The notes under the pieces: generated by a model | Told to the model about the DNA's origin: nothing | Database searches by the model: none | The model's input: only the letters and a program-made list of their open reading frames with translations | NCBI RefSeq assembly: GCF_002835665.1 | Contig: NZ_PIZV01000040.1 | Span: 1 to 33,204, forward strand | Reading direction: 5' to 3' | Length of the DNA stretch: 33,204 nt | DNA from: Chryseobacterium sp. PMSZPI | GTDB lineage: Bacteria > Bacteroidota > Bacteroidia > Flavobacteriales > Weeksellaceae | Shown: positions 32,550-33,204 of the stretch, piece by piece | How positions within the stretch are numbered: the first letter of the stretch is position 1 | Layout of the letters: every line of letters begins with the position of its first letter | Program-made: the position numbers and the translations under genes

Positions 32550-33204
32550 TTATAAGGTCTGCATATCAATCACAAAGCGATATCTTACATCACTTTTCAA
32601 CATTCTTTCATATGCTTCATTAATTTCCTCCATTTTAATCATTTCAATTTCTGAAACAATATTGTGTTCTCCACAGAAATCCAATAATTCCTGAGTTTCT
32701 GCAATACCTCCGATAACAGAGCCTGCCACAGATTTTCTTCCCAAAATTAGAGGAACAGTGTTTAGAATTGGTTCCAAACCTCCTAAATAGCCAACAAGAA
32801 CATGCGTTCCACTGATGTTTAAAGTAGTCACATATGGGTTAACATCATGGATATAAGGAACAGTATCGATAATCACATCAAATTTTCCTTTTACGGATTT
32901 CATTTGTTCCTCATCTGTAGAGATAATCACATGATCAGCGCCCAGTTGTTTAGCATCCTCAGTTTTTCCGGGAGTTCTGGAAAATAAAGTTACTTCTGCT
33001 CCCAGTCCTTTAGCTAATTTAATAGCCATGTGTCCTAATCCTCCTAATCCTACAACAGCCACCTTAGAGTTAGGGCCTACCTTCCAGTGTCTCAAAGGAG
33101 ACCATGTTGTAATTCCTGCACACAAAAGAGGAGCTACAGCTGCAGGATCAAGATTTTCAGGAACCTTTAATACATGATGGGAATCTACCACTACTTTTTG
33201 AGAA
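32550..33204 (-). CDS. Zinc-type alcohol dehydrogenase, C-terminal part (cut by window end)
   Basis: The visible 217 residues are the C-terminal part of an NAD(P)-dependent medium-chain alcohol dehydrogenase of the YahK / cinnamyl-alcohol type. The reading frame runs past the window end (SQKVVVDSHHV precedes any start), so the GTG inside it is not a start. Visible are the LLCAGITTWSPLRHW helix, the Rossmann motif VVGLGGLGHMA, the LGADHVI strand, and the family ending RYRFVIDMQTL. The N-terminal catalytic zinc ligands are outside the window. These enzymes reduce aldehydes to alcohols with NADPH. Confidence 0.93.
   Translation of the reverse strand, partial: SQKVVVDSHHVLKVPENLDPAAVAPLLCAGITTWSPLRHWKVGPNSKVAVVGLGGLGHMAIKLAKGLGAEVTLFSRTPGKTEDAKQLGADHVIISTDEEQMKSVKGKFDVIIDTVPYIHDVNPYVTTLNISGTHVLVGYLGGLEPILNTVPLILGRKSVAGSVIGGIAETQELLDFCGEHNIVSEIEMIKMEEINEAYERMLKSDVRYRFVIDMQTL

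Noticed and set aside
1..33204. tRNA, rRNA, insertion sequence or prophage genes
   Set aside because: No cloverleaf, rRNA segment, transposase, integrase or phage structural gene was recognised on either strand.

Overview
The window looks like a chromosomal segment from a flavobacterium of the Chryseobacterium type (Bacteroidota). The DNA is AT-rich, promoters carry the Bacteroidota TAnnTTTG -7 element, and no Shine-Dalgarno sequences are evident. Several proteins end in type IX secretion (T9SS) sorting domains (PNP motif, then a beta-rich tail), and the RpoB and RpoC sequences have flavobacterial features. This assignment rests on recognition, not on a search.

Layout. 1-9117 is the transcription core: rpoB, rpoC and a small DUF3467 gene, closed by a strong terminator. 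9118-16447 is an accessory block: two tandem paralogous secreted BNR/Asp-box propeller proteins of about 945 aa, each followed by a small lipoprotein gene. The first lipoprotein copy is a decayed pseudogene and the second is intact, and a short membrane protein of unknown function follows. 16489-22733 holds a TonB-dependent receptor, a Crp/Fnr-family regulator, and a five-gene envelope operon (DUF5777 barrel, lipoprotein cytochrome c, YceI, ankyrin protein, DOMON-T9SS protein). A palindrome in Crp-like geometry sits at a class II activator position before that operon. 23025-24990 is a small operon: GrpB-like protein, cytidine deaminase and a double GNAT acetyltransferase. 25031-29191, on the minus strand, holds two secreted proteins that share a disulfide-type beta repeat. 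Behind the second lies a tandem array of relic copies of its own 5' end. 29562-33204 holds an NPP-type phosphodiesterase, a divergent NmrA-like reductase / HxlR regulator pair with overlapping promoters, and the C-terminal part of a zinc-type alcohol dehydrogenase cut by the window end.

The most unusual signals are four. (1) Intergenic elements built of 7-bp units, arranged as two mutually complementary arms, occur in each of the three spacers of the rpoBC transcription unit, with a probable fourth at 22775-22921; the sequence differs between copies while the heptad period and the pairing are kept. (2) Four or five reiterated gene 5' ends at 28640-29191, three of them encoding hydrophobic peptides of exactly 27 residues. 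(3) The regulator-operator-operon module at 18817-22663, which suggests a Crp/Fnr-controlled periplasmic redox system. (4) The duplicated propeller/lipoprotein module with one decayed partner.
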